Below, one piece after another: positions 32,658 through 32,755 of a stretch of 32,755 nt of DNA. A program made the position numbers and the translations under genes. This DNA comes from Planctomycetota bacterium (lineage in GTDB: Bacteria; Planctomycetota; Phycisphaerae; Phycisphaerales; SM1A02), in NCBI GenBank assembly GCA_003671075.1, contig QWPT01000001.1, positions 130,744 to 163,498 on the forward strand, in the 5' to 3' direction. Positions within the stretch are counted from its first letter, which is position 1, and the number at the start of each line of letters is the position of its first letter. A model generated the notes under the pieces. The model worked only from the letters and a program-made list of their open reading frames with translations. It was not told the origin of the DNA and searched no databases.

Positions 32658-32755
32658 GTCCACGGGCAAATCATCGGCCTTTGCGGCGGCTGACGAGAGC
32701 AATCGAACGAATTCGTCGAGCCCATTGCCTACTCAACGCTATGTATTACGCTGCC

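Overview
The window looks like chromosomal DNA from a planctomycete, most likely of the Phycisphaerae type. The evidence is the high G+C content, a secreted protein ending in a PAPG...GARRRRR PEP-CTERM-like tail, a secreted LamG/dockerin-like protein, and an ECF sigma factor translationally coupled to a membrane Ser/Thr kinase. Taxonomy is inferred from gene style, since there is no rRNA. No tRNA, insertion sequence, phage gene or CRISPR array was seen.

Positions 1-10,900 are mostly housekeeping. A very long secreted tandem-amidohydrolase (cut by the left edge) is followed by a FlgM-like anti-sigma factor with its own terminator and a lipoprotein with two SPOR-like repeats. Then come the clamp-loader subunit delta-prime overlapping a CYTH-domain protein, the convergent pair scpB and atpC, a PEP-CTERM protein and a DusB-like tRNA-dihydrouridine synthase.

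Positions 10,980-17,880 hold a signalling island. On the minus strand an ECF sigma factor, a coupled transmembrane Ser/Thr kinase, a second planctomycete-type sigma factor and a LamG/dockerin surface protein follow one another. An outer-membrane beta-barrel gene is divergent from them.

Positions 17,900-28,160 are dominated by an ebo-type metabolite-traffic cluster: eboF (phosphodiesterase family), eboC (UbiA-like), eboE (TIM barrel), eboB (TatD family) and eboD (dehydroquinate-synthase-like), all on the minus strand. Interspersed are a class-I glutamine amidotransferase coupled to eboB, a zinc-ribbon membrane protein, a lipoprotein and an oppositely oriented DUF3500 protein. No eboA homologue was recognised; a small 97-residue ORF sits between eboD and eboB. 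In characterised bacteria ebo genes support export or trafficking of specialised-metabolite precursors; the cargo here cannot be read from the window.

The most unusual structure is at 26,197-26,610. The first nine codons of eboB are present four times in tandem. The first three copies each open a micro-ORF (59, 33 and 33 codons) that ends TGA-C-ATG directly onto the next start, so the small gene, three micro-ORFs and eboB form an uninterrupted chain of near-touching reading frames.

Positions 28,200-32,755 hold an HtrA/DegP-type protease, a SpoU/TrmH-family RNA methyltransferase, an MgtE magnesium transporter and a small membrane protein.
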